DNA of 41,079 bases. Origin: Myxococcota bacterium (GTDB lineage: Bacteria; Myxococcota_A; Polyangia; Polyangiales; Polyangiaceae). The stretch's first letter is position 1. Every line of letters begins with the position of its first letter. Shown here piece by piece: positions 8,233 through 15,712 of the stretch. Position numbers and translations under genes: made by a program. The stretch is taken from NCBI GenBank assembly GCA_963169165.1, contig CAUJFL010000153.1, positions 1 through 41,079 of the forward strand, in the 5' to 3' direction. The notes beneath the pieces were generated by a model, which worked only from the letters and a program-made list of their open reading frames with translations, did no database searches and had not been told where the DNA came from.

Positions 8233-9363
8233 CTACAGAAGCTTCGACAAAGCCAGGTCGAACTGATCGAAAAAGCCTTCGGGCCAGGCGTCGAGGCGCC
8301 CATCCGCATCCAGCTTGGGCGAACGCGGGTTGAACTCACCCCCAGCCTGTGCCGGCGAGAAGAAGTGCACCGCCACGTCGTCGGCCGGGATCACCCTGGA
8401 CTTCGCCGCCAGGCGGATCCCATTCAGCACGTGGTCCGAATGCGTCTCCACCACGATCTGAACGCCACTGGAGGCCACGAGCGCGAGCAGCGTGCCGATG
8501 TTCTGCTGCGCCTGCGGATGGAGGTGCACCTCGGGATTCTCGACGAGGATCACGTCGCCCTTCCGGGCCCCCAGGACCGCGACGAGGATCGGAAAGAGCT
8601 GGGTCAGCCCGAACCCCACGTTCTGAGGACGCTGGAAGTCGGACCGCGCGTCCGAGCGGAGCCGGAGGCTGACGGCGCTTGCGCCATCGGTCGGAGACAC
8701 CCGCAGGTCGCAGCCGGGGAAGAATGCCTGCATGCGGGCGCGAGCCTGGTGGAACAGCGTTGGCGGAACTTCGGGCAGGCAGAGCTCGCTCGAGACCTCG
8801 TCGGACTCGCGCCAGTAGAGGAGGCCCGCGGCCAGCTCTCCGCGCGCACCGACGGTCGCATGGCTGTGGGAGTCGCGGAGCGGCAGCAGCTCGCGAGGTC
8901 CCGTGCGCTCCGCGGTGATCCAGCTGAGGCGGCGCAGGGCGCCGACGACGCTCGAGTCCTCTGCGCGTGCGGCCGGCAGCAGCCAGCGAACCGCGTCGCC
9001 CAGTTCGATCGCAGCGCCGTCGATCGTGACGCCCTCGAGTTCGACCGACAGGGCTCGACGATCCTCGGCCTTGAACGTCCACGCGACGCGTTCGGCCGAG
9101 GTCGAGGCGCCCAGCGAGAGCCTCCGGCTCGCGGACTTCTGGTTGAGCACGTCGGCCGCGCTGCCGATCGCGAGGTCGGGCCCTTCGAGCAGCAGGCTCC
9201 TGCCCCACTCCCGCTCGGCGAGGGTCTGCGACAACAGGACGAGCGCCTGGATCACGGAGGACTTGCCGCCGCCGTTCACGCCGGTGAGCAGGGTCAACGA
9301 CCGCAACGGGAGGTCGAGCGTCTCGAAGCACTTGAAGCTCGCGATGTGTAGCTCACTGAGCAT
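8233..9363 (-). CDS. AAA family ATPase, DUF3696-type (SMC/OLD-like fold)
   Basis: A 376-residue ATPase. The N-terminus (SFKCFETLDLPL) and Walker A GVNGGGKS at residues 28-35 are typical of the RecF/OLD/DUF3696 group. Signature-like GFGLTQLFPI lies near residue 270. Walker B is ILVENPEVHLHP, with the D-loop motif, followed by the switch region ETHSDHVLNGIR. The last 30 residues (DGRLDAWPEGFFDQFD) match the DUF3696 C-terminal tail. These ATPases have no separate nuclease TOPRIM domain, so a partner must be the effector. The ATG start lies inside the end of the DUF262 gene (11-base overlap, 9353-9363). Role inferred: the energy-using sensor or activator of a phage defence system. Confidence 0.9.
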   Translation of the reverse strand: MLSELHIASFKCFETLDLPLRSLTLLTGVNGGGKSSVIQALVLLSQTLAEREWGRSLLLEGPDLAIGSAADVLNQKSASRRLSLGASTSAERVAWTFKAEDRRALSVELEGVTIDGAAIELGDAVRWLLPAARAEDSSVVGALRRLSWITAERTGPRELLPLRDSHSHATVGARGELAAGLLYWRESDEVSSELCLPEVPPTLFHQARARMQAFFPGCDLRVSPTDGASAVSLRLRSDARSDFQRPQNVGFGLTQLFPILVAVLGARKGDVILVENPEVHLHPQAQQNIGTLLALVASSGVQIVVETHSDHVLNGIRLAAKSRVIPADDVAVHFFSPAQAGGEFNPRSPKLDADGRLDAWPEGFFDQFDLALSKLL

Positions 9364-10465
9364 CGAAGACCTCCTTCATCATCTCCGCCACGGTTTCGAA
9401 GCGGATCCTGACCTCCTTCGGGGTGTTCGGGCCGTAGGTGATCGCCTTGATGAAGCGTTGGTCGTCCATCCGCCGGTAGAACGCCTGCCGCAGCGGGTCG
9501 GCACGCTCCGCGACCCGAGCCTCCTCCATAGTCGCGAGGGCGCCGGCCATCACGTCGAAGAGCGAGGCGTTGATGATGCTGCGCGACTGGTCAGGCGTCC
9601 GGTGCTTGCGGAAGGCGTGCTTCCCGAAGACGGCCAGGTTGTTCTTGAGGGCGCGCTGGAGCTTCGTTCGCAGCTCACGGCGCTCCGTGTCGCTCAGCTT
9701 GCCGAGGCGCGTGAGGCCGCGCGCGAGCCAGTCGTCCATGTCGCCCTTGTAGGTGTCCAGGCCCAACATCGAGAAGGAGCAGAACCGGTTCACGAACTCA
9801 CGGTCCTGCATCTTGTTCGAGTCGAGGCTGCCGCCAGTCGCGTCGCGGAACAGGTCGGTGGCCGCCTCTTCGCGGAGGAAGACCGTCGCCGGTCCGTTGT
9901 ACATGGCGTTGCGCATCTGCTGGCGCGTGAGGACCTCACCGCCGTTCACCCGCTCGAAGATGTCGAGACGCGCGCGCTCCGGCACCGCGTGGTCGATGAT
10001 GTAGAAGAGAAGCTGGCAGTCCGCGACGCGGTTCTGCAGGCGTACGTCGAGGTCGGCGAAGTGCTTTCCGCTCAACTCCTGCCGGTCCTCGAGCGAGAGC
10101 TTCAGCTCCCCGGAGAGAAAGAGCTTGAGCGTGGTGAGCCGCTGACGTCCATCGACGACGACGAGCCGTCCCTGTGCATCCTCGGCCACGTAGAACACGG
10201 GCAACGGGATCCGCATGAGAATCGACTCGACGAGCCGACTCTGCTTCTTCTCGTCCCAAACGAACTCTCGCTGGAAGTCGGGGTCGAGCACGAAGCGCCC
10301 CCTCTCGATACGTCGGACCACGTCCTCTGCAGTGCGTCGCTCGTCGCGGATCGCGAGCTCATCGAGGGGGTAGTCGTCCCAGCCGCCGGGAGTCGGTGCC
10401 TCGTATCCTTCGACCGCTCCCACCTTCAGCCTGTCGGTCGTGCTCTCGTTATTTGGTTCAGTCAT
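9353..10465 (-). CDS. DUF262 domain protein (ParB/Srx-like fold, no DUF1524 tail)
   Basis: A 370-residue protein. The N-terminal DUF262 core is clear: PDFQREFVWDEKKQSRLVES near residues 62-81, IPLPVFYV at 86-93, and the hallmark DGRQRLTTL at 105-113. Further on, FERVN and RQQMRNAMYNG match the second conserved block. The C-terminal HNH nuclease domain (DUF1524) found in GmrSD-type type IV restriction proteins is absent, so it is not a stand-alone modified-DNA nuclease. DUF262 cores are related to ParB-type nucleotide-binding folds and can hydrolyse NTPs in GmrSD. I prefer the ATG at 10465, with GGAGA about 8 bases upstream, over a TTG at 10483. It is the first gene of the operon. With the ATPase and the third protein it resembles the three-gene Menshen defence system as I recall its composition. 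Confidence 0.9.
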   Translation of the reverse strand: MTEPNNESTTDRLKVGAVEGYEAPTPGGWDDYPLDELAIRDERRTAEDVVRRIERGRFVLDPDFQREFVWDEKKQSRLVESILMRIPLPVFYVAEDAQGRLVVVDGRQRLTTLKLFLSGELKLSLEDRQELSGKHFADLDVRLQNRVADCQLLFYIIDHAVPERARLDIFERVNGGEVLTRQQMRNAMYNGPATVFLREEAATDLFRDATGGSLDSNKMQDREFVNRFCSFSMLGLDTYKGDMDDWLARGLTRLGKLSDTERRELRTKLQRALKNNLAVFGKHAFRKHRTPDQSRSIINASLFDVMAGALATMEEARVAERADPLRQAFYRRMDDQRFIKAITYGPNTPKEVRIRFETVAEMMKEVFDAQ

Positions 10466-10822
10466 GGCAGATTCTCCACGCAACTGCTAGCGAGGTCTCT
10501 CCCTGCCGGAGACCGACGCGCCTTCGAGACGGCTCAGCGATGGGTTGCAGCCGACTCGGCGAGCCGACCCTTCGACGAGCCAGAGTGATCCGAAACATCT
10601 GACCCTCGCCCCCCGGCGCGGCACCGCGCGCGGACCTGGAGAGGGGCGCGGCGCTCATGCTTTAGCCCCCCGCGCCCCGCAGGCGCCCCCGGACTCGAGG
10701 CGCGGTCGAGCTGCCCTCGGCTCGTGGGCGCCGTCGGCGCCGGAGGCAGGTCCGCTCGGGACGCGACCGTGGCATGAAGCGAGGAGGAGGGGAGCATCGG
10801 GTGGACCGGCCTGAAGAAGTAG
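10466..10822. other. Gene-free upstream region of the defence operon
   Basis: About 360 bases with no convincing gene. It should contain the promoter of the minus-strand DUF262/ATPase operon. A 6-bp inverted repeat, GGTCTC at 10494-10499 and GAGACC at 10509-10514, with a 9-base loop, sits 29-49 bases upstream of the DUF262 ATG and might be an operator or a leader hairpin. The remainder, towards 10822, is probably debris of the same mobile element whose transposase remnant follows, but I see no recognisable protein in it. Confidence 0.4.
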
Positions 10823-11212
10823 GTGACGCGGGAGGCGGTTTTTCGACGACTCCCTCCCGCGTCGTGCTCCGAGCGAGTGGATCAGAGCGAGCGCAGGATC
10901 GAGCAAGGCGGCGGAGAGAGCAAGCACGGCGGACATCGGCCTCGCGGTCGCGGATCACCTGAGTTGGACCCGTTGCGCCCCGCCCAGTGCGCGTCGTGCG
11001 GGGCGGCGAGCTGCCCGGTGGGCGGGCGCGTGCAGCTCCAGGGGCACGGCCCGCGGCGGCGCGAGCAGCTCGGGCCGCGAGCGCCTGGCGGTGCGCCGAC
11101 GCGCACGGAGTCGAAGGCGCAGCCCTTCCGGTGCGTCGCGTGCGGCAAGACCGTCACGGTGCTGCCCCGGGGCGCCCTGGCGAGGCGGCGGTATGGCGCG
11201 ACGGCGACGAAC
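10823..11212 (+). pseudogene. Truncated zinc-ribbon transposase remnant (DUF6431-type)
   Basis: Between about 10880 and 11212 one plus-strand frame encodes a zinc-ribbon module: CASC at residues 56-59 counted from the GTG at 10823, then QLQGHG, then FRCVACGK with the second Cys pair at 104 and 107, then VTVLPRGALARRRYGATA. I recognise this as the N-terminal part of a transposase family common in Myxococcota, in which a DUF6431-like zinc-ribbon head precedes a catalytic part. Here the catalytic part is missing: similarity ends near 11212 and the frame runs on into the back of prfB, stopping at 11404. The real start is uncertain. The fragment points to an old transposition event beside the defence operon. 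Confidence 0.6.
10825..10863. repeat. 11-bp perfect inverted repeat at edge of transposase remnant
   Basis: GACGCGGGAGG at 10825-10835 is exactly complementary to CCTCCCGCGTC at 10853-10863, with a 17-base loop that contains a run of five T. It lies immediately upstream of the zinc-ribbon transposase homology. It could be the end of a former insertion element or a transcription-blocking hairpin; the sequence alone does not decide. Confidence 0.6.
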
Positions 11213-11247
11213 TTCGGGCGCGCGGCCCCAGCCGACCGCCGACCGCG

Positions 11248-12397
11248 TCAGTCGTCGTCGGCCTGCACGACGCCGCCCTTCTTCAGGGTGCCGCCCGCGG
11301 ACGCGAGCAGGTACGCCTCGAGGAACGGATCGAGCTCACCGTCGAGCACCGCGTGGACGTCGCCAGTCTGGTGCCCGGTGCGCAGATCCTTCACGAGGCG
11401 GTAAGGCATCATCACGTACGAGCGGATCTGGTTGCCCCACGCGATGTCGGTCTTGCCCGCGTTGTACTGGGCGACGGCGTCCTCGCGGCGCTGCTGCTCG
11501 ATCGCGTAGAGCTTGGCCTTCAGGAGCTTCATCGCGAGCGCGCGGTTCTGGTGCTGGCTGCGCTCGGCGCGGCAGACGATGACGATGTTGGTCGGGAGGT
11601 GCTTCAGGCGCACGGCCGTCTCCACCTTGTTGACGTTCTGCCCGCCCTTGCCACCCGCGCGCATCGTCGTGATCTCGACCTCTTCGGGTTTGACCTCGAT
11701 GTCGATCTCGTCCTCGATGTCGGGCGTCACGTCGACCGCGACGAACGCCGTCTGGCGTCGCCCCTCGGAGTCGTACGGCGAGATGCGCACGAAGCGGTGA
11801 ACGCCGATCTCGGCGCGCAAGAAGCCGTACGCGTTCGGTCCCTCGATGCGCAGCGCCGCGTCGTCGAGGCACTCGCTCCCGTGGTCCTCGCTCGGCTGGA
11901 TGTCGACGATCTCGACCTTGTAGCCGCGCGCCGTCGCCCAGCGCGAGTACATCCGCACCATCTCGAACGCCCAGCCCTTCGCGTCCTGGCCGCCCGAGCC
12001 CGGGTGGAGCGTGAGGATCGCGTTGGCGTGATCGACGGGCCCGCTCAGCATGCGCCGCAGCTCGGCCTTGCGCAGGCGCCCCTCTAGCTCGGGGATCGAG
12101 GCCTCGACCTCGCTGCCCATCGAGGCGTCGCCCTCGGCTTCGGCGAGGTCATACAGCTCGACCGCGTCGGTGACGTCCTTGGTCAGCCTGTTCGCGGTCT
12201 GGAGCTTCTCCTCGACCTCGGCGCGCTTGCGCAGCAGCACCTGGGCCTTGGCGGCGTCGCTCCAGAGGTCTGGGTTCGACGCCTCGGCGTTCAGCTCCTC
12301 GAGGTGGCGGGAGAGCTTGGGGACGTCAAAGATACCCCCTTAGCGCCTCGAGGCGCCGTGAGAGATCGGCGAGCCTGTCGCGCGTCTCGGTTGCCAT
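11248..12397 (-). CDS. prfB: Peptide chain release factor 2, with programmed +1 frameshift
   Basis: Class I release factor that reads UGA and UAA. Translation starts at ATG 12397 (an in-frame ATG at 12409 is an alternative) and runs 23 codons to a UGA at 12326-12328. It then shifts +1 on CTT TGA C, which gives a protein of 382 residues. The joined protein has the PCRF domain with [12 protein letters not shown], the anticodon-mimic tripeptide SPY at about 206-208 (usual form SPF), and the catalytic GGQ at about 251-253 in [14 protein letters not shown]. The C-terminal Lys/Asp-rich tail ([11 protein letters not shown]) is normal for longer RF2s. The gene is regulated by its own product: when RF2 is scarce, ribosomes pause at the UGA and shift. 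The transposase remnant ends right behind its stop codon. Confidence 0.96.
12325..12343 (-). promoter_or_regulatory. prfB: Programmed +1 ribosomal frameshift site of prfB
   Basis: On the minus strand the site reads CTA AGG GGG TAT CTT TGA C. It has all canonical parts: the internal Shine-Dalgarno-like AGGGGG, three bases of spacing, the slippery CTT, the in-frame UGA stop, and a C after it. It matches the E. coli site almost base for base. The upstream frame encodes LRGYL and the downstream frame continues with D, as in other RF2s. It acts as an autoregulatory sensor of RF2 level. Confidence 0.96.
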
Positions 12398-12581
12398 GGT
12401 CGCGCCCATGTACCCGATTCTCTGCTGAACGCAAGCGGATCACGGCGCGACGAGGCCCCGCTCCCTGCCCGATGGCCCTGGGCGGCGGCGCGTAGCCCGA
12501 CGCGTCGTCGCCACCTTCAGGTCAACCGCGTCTGTCGCGTCACGCTGGCCGACGGACCGTGCTCACCGTCGACGCAGGCGA

Positions 12582-13961
12582 CTACTTGCAGTCTCGCACG
12601 CGCACCACGTCGACGCCCGCGCCGCTCGCGTAGGCCCACGCGACGTCGCCGTCACCTCGGCTCTCGAAATCGAGAGTCGGCAGCTTGACTGGCACCGCCT
12701 CGGGCTGGCCCAACGCGGCGCCGCTCGCGTCGAGCGACTGCAGCGTCGCCTGGGCGCCGCCCCGCCCGAGCAGCGCGCCGCCGCCGCGACGGCCGAGCCG
12801 CGTGGCCGCGACGTCGAGGTCGGTGGTCGTCACGGCCTTGCCGTCGGCCCCGAGCCTCGCGAGGTGGCTCTGCTTGGCGGCGTCGGTGTACGACAGCAAG
12901 TATCCGCCAGAGACCGCCACGAAGCCGCCGAGCTGGGTGCCAAATTGCCCCGCGCAGTTGGCCCCCGGATCACTGGTGATCTTGGCCTTGTCGTGCTGAA
13001 AGAAGATGCCCTTCTCTGGGTAACAATCTGAGATGCAGATGGAGCCCGTGGTCGCGCCCTGCGTGGCCAGACGCAGATCCATGCTGTGGCTGCAGCCCCA
13101 GCCCCAGCCGCCGCCCAGCGCCTTGCCGCTCTTGTCGAGGAAGCGCAGCGTGTCTCCCTGGTGGCCCACGCCGTCGGGCCAGCGGCGGTGCAGCGCGAAG
13201 TAGGCGACGTACGTGTCGTTCGCGCCGCGCGCCAGTCGCCCCGTCTTTGCGAACTCATAGAACCACTCGTTGCCTTGCACGGCGTGATCCTTGCCGCCGA
13301 GCAGATCGACCCGCGCCAGCTCCTTGCCGCTCCAGTCGACGCGCACGAAGGTCATGAAGTCGGGCTTGCGCGAGAACAGCACGGCCGCGTCGGCGTCGGT
13401 CGCGACCAGGCCATAGACCACGTCTCCGTCGAGCACGACGTCGTCGCCCGCGCGCGAGTCCGAGGCGTCGAGCGGCGTCAGGCGCACCTTGCCGCCCGCC
13501 GACCACGCCACGGCCGAGCCCGCCGGGCGCTCGGACGTCACGACGTTCGGGCCCGCGCCGGCAGAGGAAGACAGTGGCGTCACGCGGGTCGCGGCCAGCA
13601 GCGTGGTGCCGTTGCAAGCGGTCGGAGAACCTGCAGCGCCGGCGCCGCCCTGAGACGCCCCGCCCGCACCAGCCTGCGCTTTCCCTCCCGCGCCGGCCTG
13701 CGCCTTCCCTCCCGCGCCGGCTTGCGGTGTCCCTGCGGCTCCCGAGGTCCCCGCTTGCGAGGCGCCGCCATCGCCCGCTTGCGCCTTGCCCGCGAGCCCC
13801 GCGCTGCCCGCTTGCGCCTTGCCTGCGCTCCCTGCTTGCGCCTTGCCCGCACCGCCGCCGGACTGAGCCCCGGCGCTGCCGGTGGCGTCGCTGTCATCGG
13901 CGCTCGACGAGCAGGCGGCGGCGATGAGGAGGAAGATCGTGGCGTGAAGCGGGCGGGTCAT
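12582..13961 (-). CDS. Surface lipoprotein with Ala-Gly-Gln repeat linker
   Basis: A 459-residue protein. The signal peptide ends in the lipobox IAAAC, with the lipidated Cys at 17. Residues 28-111 are a low-complexity linker made of variants of AGKAQAG and AGGASQAG, which probably spans the distance from the membrane to the folded part. The remainder, after residue 115, is a beta-rich domain with repeating strand pairs (LLAATRVTPL, AGDDVVLDGDVV and so on) that looks like a beta-propeller, and it has several Cys that could form disulfides. I do not recognise a specific family. It is probably an outer-surface lipoprotein of the kind abundant in myxobacteria. The gene stands alone, about 185 bases downstream of prfB on the same strand. 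Confidence 0.75.
   Translation of the reverse strand: MTRPLHATIFLLIAAACSSSADDSDATGSAGAQSGGGAGKAQAGSAGKAQAGSAGLAGKAQAGDGGASQAGTSGAAGTPQAGAGGKAQAGAGGKAQAGAGGASQGGAGAAGSPTACNGTTLLAATRVTPLSSSAGAGPNVVTSERPAGSAVAWSAGGKVRLTPLDASDSRAGDDVVLDGDVVYGLVATDADAAVLFSRKPDFMTFVRVDWSGKELARVDLLGGKDHAVQGNEWFYEFAKTGRLARGANDTYVAYFALHRRWPDGVGHQGDTLRFLDKSGKALGGGWGWGCSHSMDLRLATQGATTGSICISDCYPEKGIFFQHDKAKITSDPGANCAGQFGTQLGGFVAVSGGYLLSYTDAAKQSHLARLGADGKAVTTTDLDVAATRLGRRGGGALLGRGGAQATLQSLDASGAALGQPEAVPVKLPTLDFESRGDGDVAWAYASGAGVDVVRVRDCK
13629..13880. repeat. In-frame coding repeat tract of the Ala-Gly-Gln lipoprotein
   Basis: The DNA for residues 28-111 consists of imperfect 15- to 24-base GC-rich units (for example the Ala-Gly-Lys-Ala-Gln block occurs five times). 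All units keep the reading frame. Such tracts expand and contract readily and are difficult to assemble. Confidence 0.75.
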
Positions 13962-14017
13962 GCCGCATTGTCGTCGAAATCGCTGGCACCCGGAACAGGT
14001 CGGCGGCGAGTCGCCCG

Positions 14018-15712
14018 CTACAGCCCCATCTCGCGTGCCAGGAGCGCCGGCGCGACGGTGCCGCGCCCCAGCAGGTCCTCGTGAAATCGCAGCAAGGAGA
14101 ACCGCGCCCCGTCGCGCGCCTTCACCTTCTCGCGGAGCCGCAGGATCTCTTCTCGCCCGAGCAGGTAGGACATCGGCTGCGTGGGCGTCATCACGTATCG
14201 AGCGACCTCGCTCTTCGCGAGCGGCTCACCGAGGCCGACCTCGGACATCAACAGCGCAGTGGCCTGCGCGGCGCTCATTCCGCGCGTGTGGAGGTCGACG
14301 TCGAGCACGACGCGCAGCGCGCGCACCAGCGTCCACGAGAGCTGCATCATGCGCTCCTCGTCGGTGTAGTAGCCGAGCTCGGCGAGCAGCTCCTCGGCGT
14401 ACAAGGCCCAGCCCTCGGCGAAGATCGACGGCCCGGTGATCTTGCGGACGAGCGACGGGTGCCGCCGCGCGATCGACAGCTGCAGGTGGTGACCCGGGTA
14501 GACCTCGTGCACCGCGGTGTCGACGACGTCGCCGTAGTCGTGCTCCCGCAGCACGGCCTCGCGCTCCTCGGGGCTCGCCGCCGGATCGACGGGCGTCACG
14601 AAGAAGAAGCCCTTGGTCACGGGATCGAACGGCGGCGCCTGGTCGTAGGCGGCCGTCAGCGTCGAGCGCAAGAACACCGGCGTCTCGATCACCTCGCAGT
14701 CGTCGCCCTCGGGGAACGGCACGACGCGCCGCTCGACCAGGAAGCGGCGCACGCGCGCGACCTCGCGGCGGTACGTGGGCAGGACCTCGTCGGCCGTGGG
14801 GTGCTTCTTCTTCAGCGCGGCGAGCACGGGCAGGAAGCCGGACGCCGCGGGATCGAGCCGCTTCGCGAGGCGCGTGAGCTCGGCCCGGGTGGCGTCGAGC
14901 ACGCGGACCCCCTCCGCGCGCAGCTCGTCGACGTCGCGCTCGAGGTGGTAGCTCGATCGGAGCAGCTGCTCGAACGCGGCGCGCCCGATCGCGAAGTCTC
15001 CCTTCGCGCGCGGCGCGACCTCCCGCGCGAGGAACCCGGCGTAGTCGTCGTACGCGCCCGTGGCCTGCTCGACCGCGCGGCGCACGTCGTCGTCGCGGCC
15101 TGGCAGGCTCGCGCGGAGCGACGGCTCCTGCGCGGCGAAGAACGCGCGCGCGCTCTTCGCCATGTCGATCGCCACGGTCACCCACTCGGGCGGGATCTCG
15201 GCGGGCGAGAGGTTGCGCTTCGCGTGCGCCACGACCGCCGGCACCGCGCGCATGCGGGACAGCACCCGCTCGCCGCGGATCGCCGCCGGCGCCGTGTCGC
15301 GCGCGAGGATCGCGAACACGGCGTTCATCGGCGAGGCGTAGAGATCGGGGCGGCGCGCGAGCGGGCGCTCCCAGGCCGTCCGCGCGAGATCGACCTCGAG
15401 CTCGGCGCGCAGGATCGCGAGATCGGTCGCGTCCTCGGGGCCGAGGGCGCGCGCCGCGGAGACGTCACGCAGGAGCGCGCGCTCGCGGTCGAGGCGCGCT
15501 CGCTCGGCCTCGAACGAGCGATCGTCGAGCAGGTGGTCGCGCTCGTGGCGCCCGAGCGTCGTCGCCGTCTCGGGCGACGTCTCCTCGACGATCGCGAGGT
15601 AGCGGCGCGCGAGCGAGTCGGTCGAGGACGCCGGCGCGCGCGGGGGCGGAGACGACGACGCGCACGCCGTGACGCAGACCGCGACGAGCGCGCCGACCGC
15701 CGCGCGTCTCAC
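14018..15712 (-). CDS. DUF885 family lipoprotein (putative metallopeptidase)
   Basis: A 564-residue lipoprotein: the signal peptide ends in VTAC with the lipid Cys at 17, followed by a Ser/Pro spacer. The body is the DUF885 fold, an all-helical peptidase-like domain with HEVYPGHH at residues 402-409. This HExxPGHH motif is characteristic of the family and probably binds zinc. A second conserved stretch, FAEGWALYAEEL, follows and supplies the glutamate ligand. The C-terminal part (TPTQPMSYLLGREEILRLRE) is also typical. Length is normal for the family. The GTG start overlaps the stop of the upstream reductase gene (GTGA, 15709-15712), so it is the last gene of a coupled run that starts with rpe. 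It probably acts in the periplasm or at the cell surface on peptides. Confidence 0.9.
   Translation of the reverse strand: MRRAAVGALVAVCVTACASSSPPPRAPASSTDSLARRYLAIVEETSPETATTLGRHERDHLLDDRSFEAERARLDRERALLRDVSAARALGPEDATDLAILRAELEVDLARTAWERPLARRPDLYASPMNAVFAILARDTAPAAIRGERVLSRMRAVPAVVAHAKRNLSPAEIPPEWVTVAIDMAKSARAFFAAQEPSLRASLPGRDDDVRRAVEQATGAYDDYAGFLAREVAPRAKGDFAIGRAAFEQLLRSSYHLERDVDELRAEGVRVLDATRAELTRLAKRLDPAASGFLPVLAALKKKHPTADEVLPTYRREVARVRRFLVERRVVPFPEGDDCEVIETPVFLRSTLTAAYDQAPPFDPVTKGFFFVTPVDPAASPEEREAVLREHDYGDVVDTAVHEVYPGHHLQLSIARRHPSLVRKITGPSIFAEGWALYAEELLAELGYYTDEERMMQLSWTLVRALRVVLDVDLHTRGMSAAQATALLMSEVGLGEPLAKSEVARYVMTPTQPMSYLLGREEILRLREKVKARDGARFSLLRFHEDLLGRGTVAPALLAREMGL

Noticed and set aside
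7037..8266. Long plus-strand frame opposite the third defence gene
   Set aside because: No domain, no ribosome site, and codon third positions support the minus-strand gene.
9353..10465. Type IV restriction enzyme (GmrSD) call for the DUF262 protein
   Set aside because: The protein ends without a DUF1524 HNH domain and no neighbouring gene provides one.
13629..13880. CRISPR-like or mobile repeat in the Ala-Gly-Gln lipoprotein
   Set aside because: The units are imperfect, contiguous, and always in frame; they are coding low-complexity sequence.
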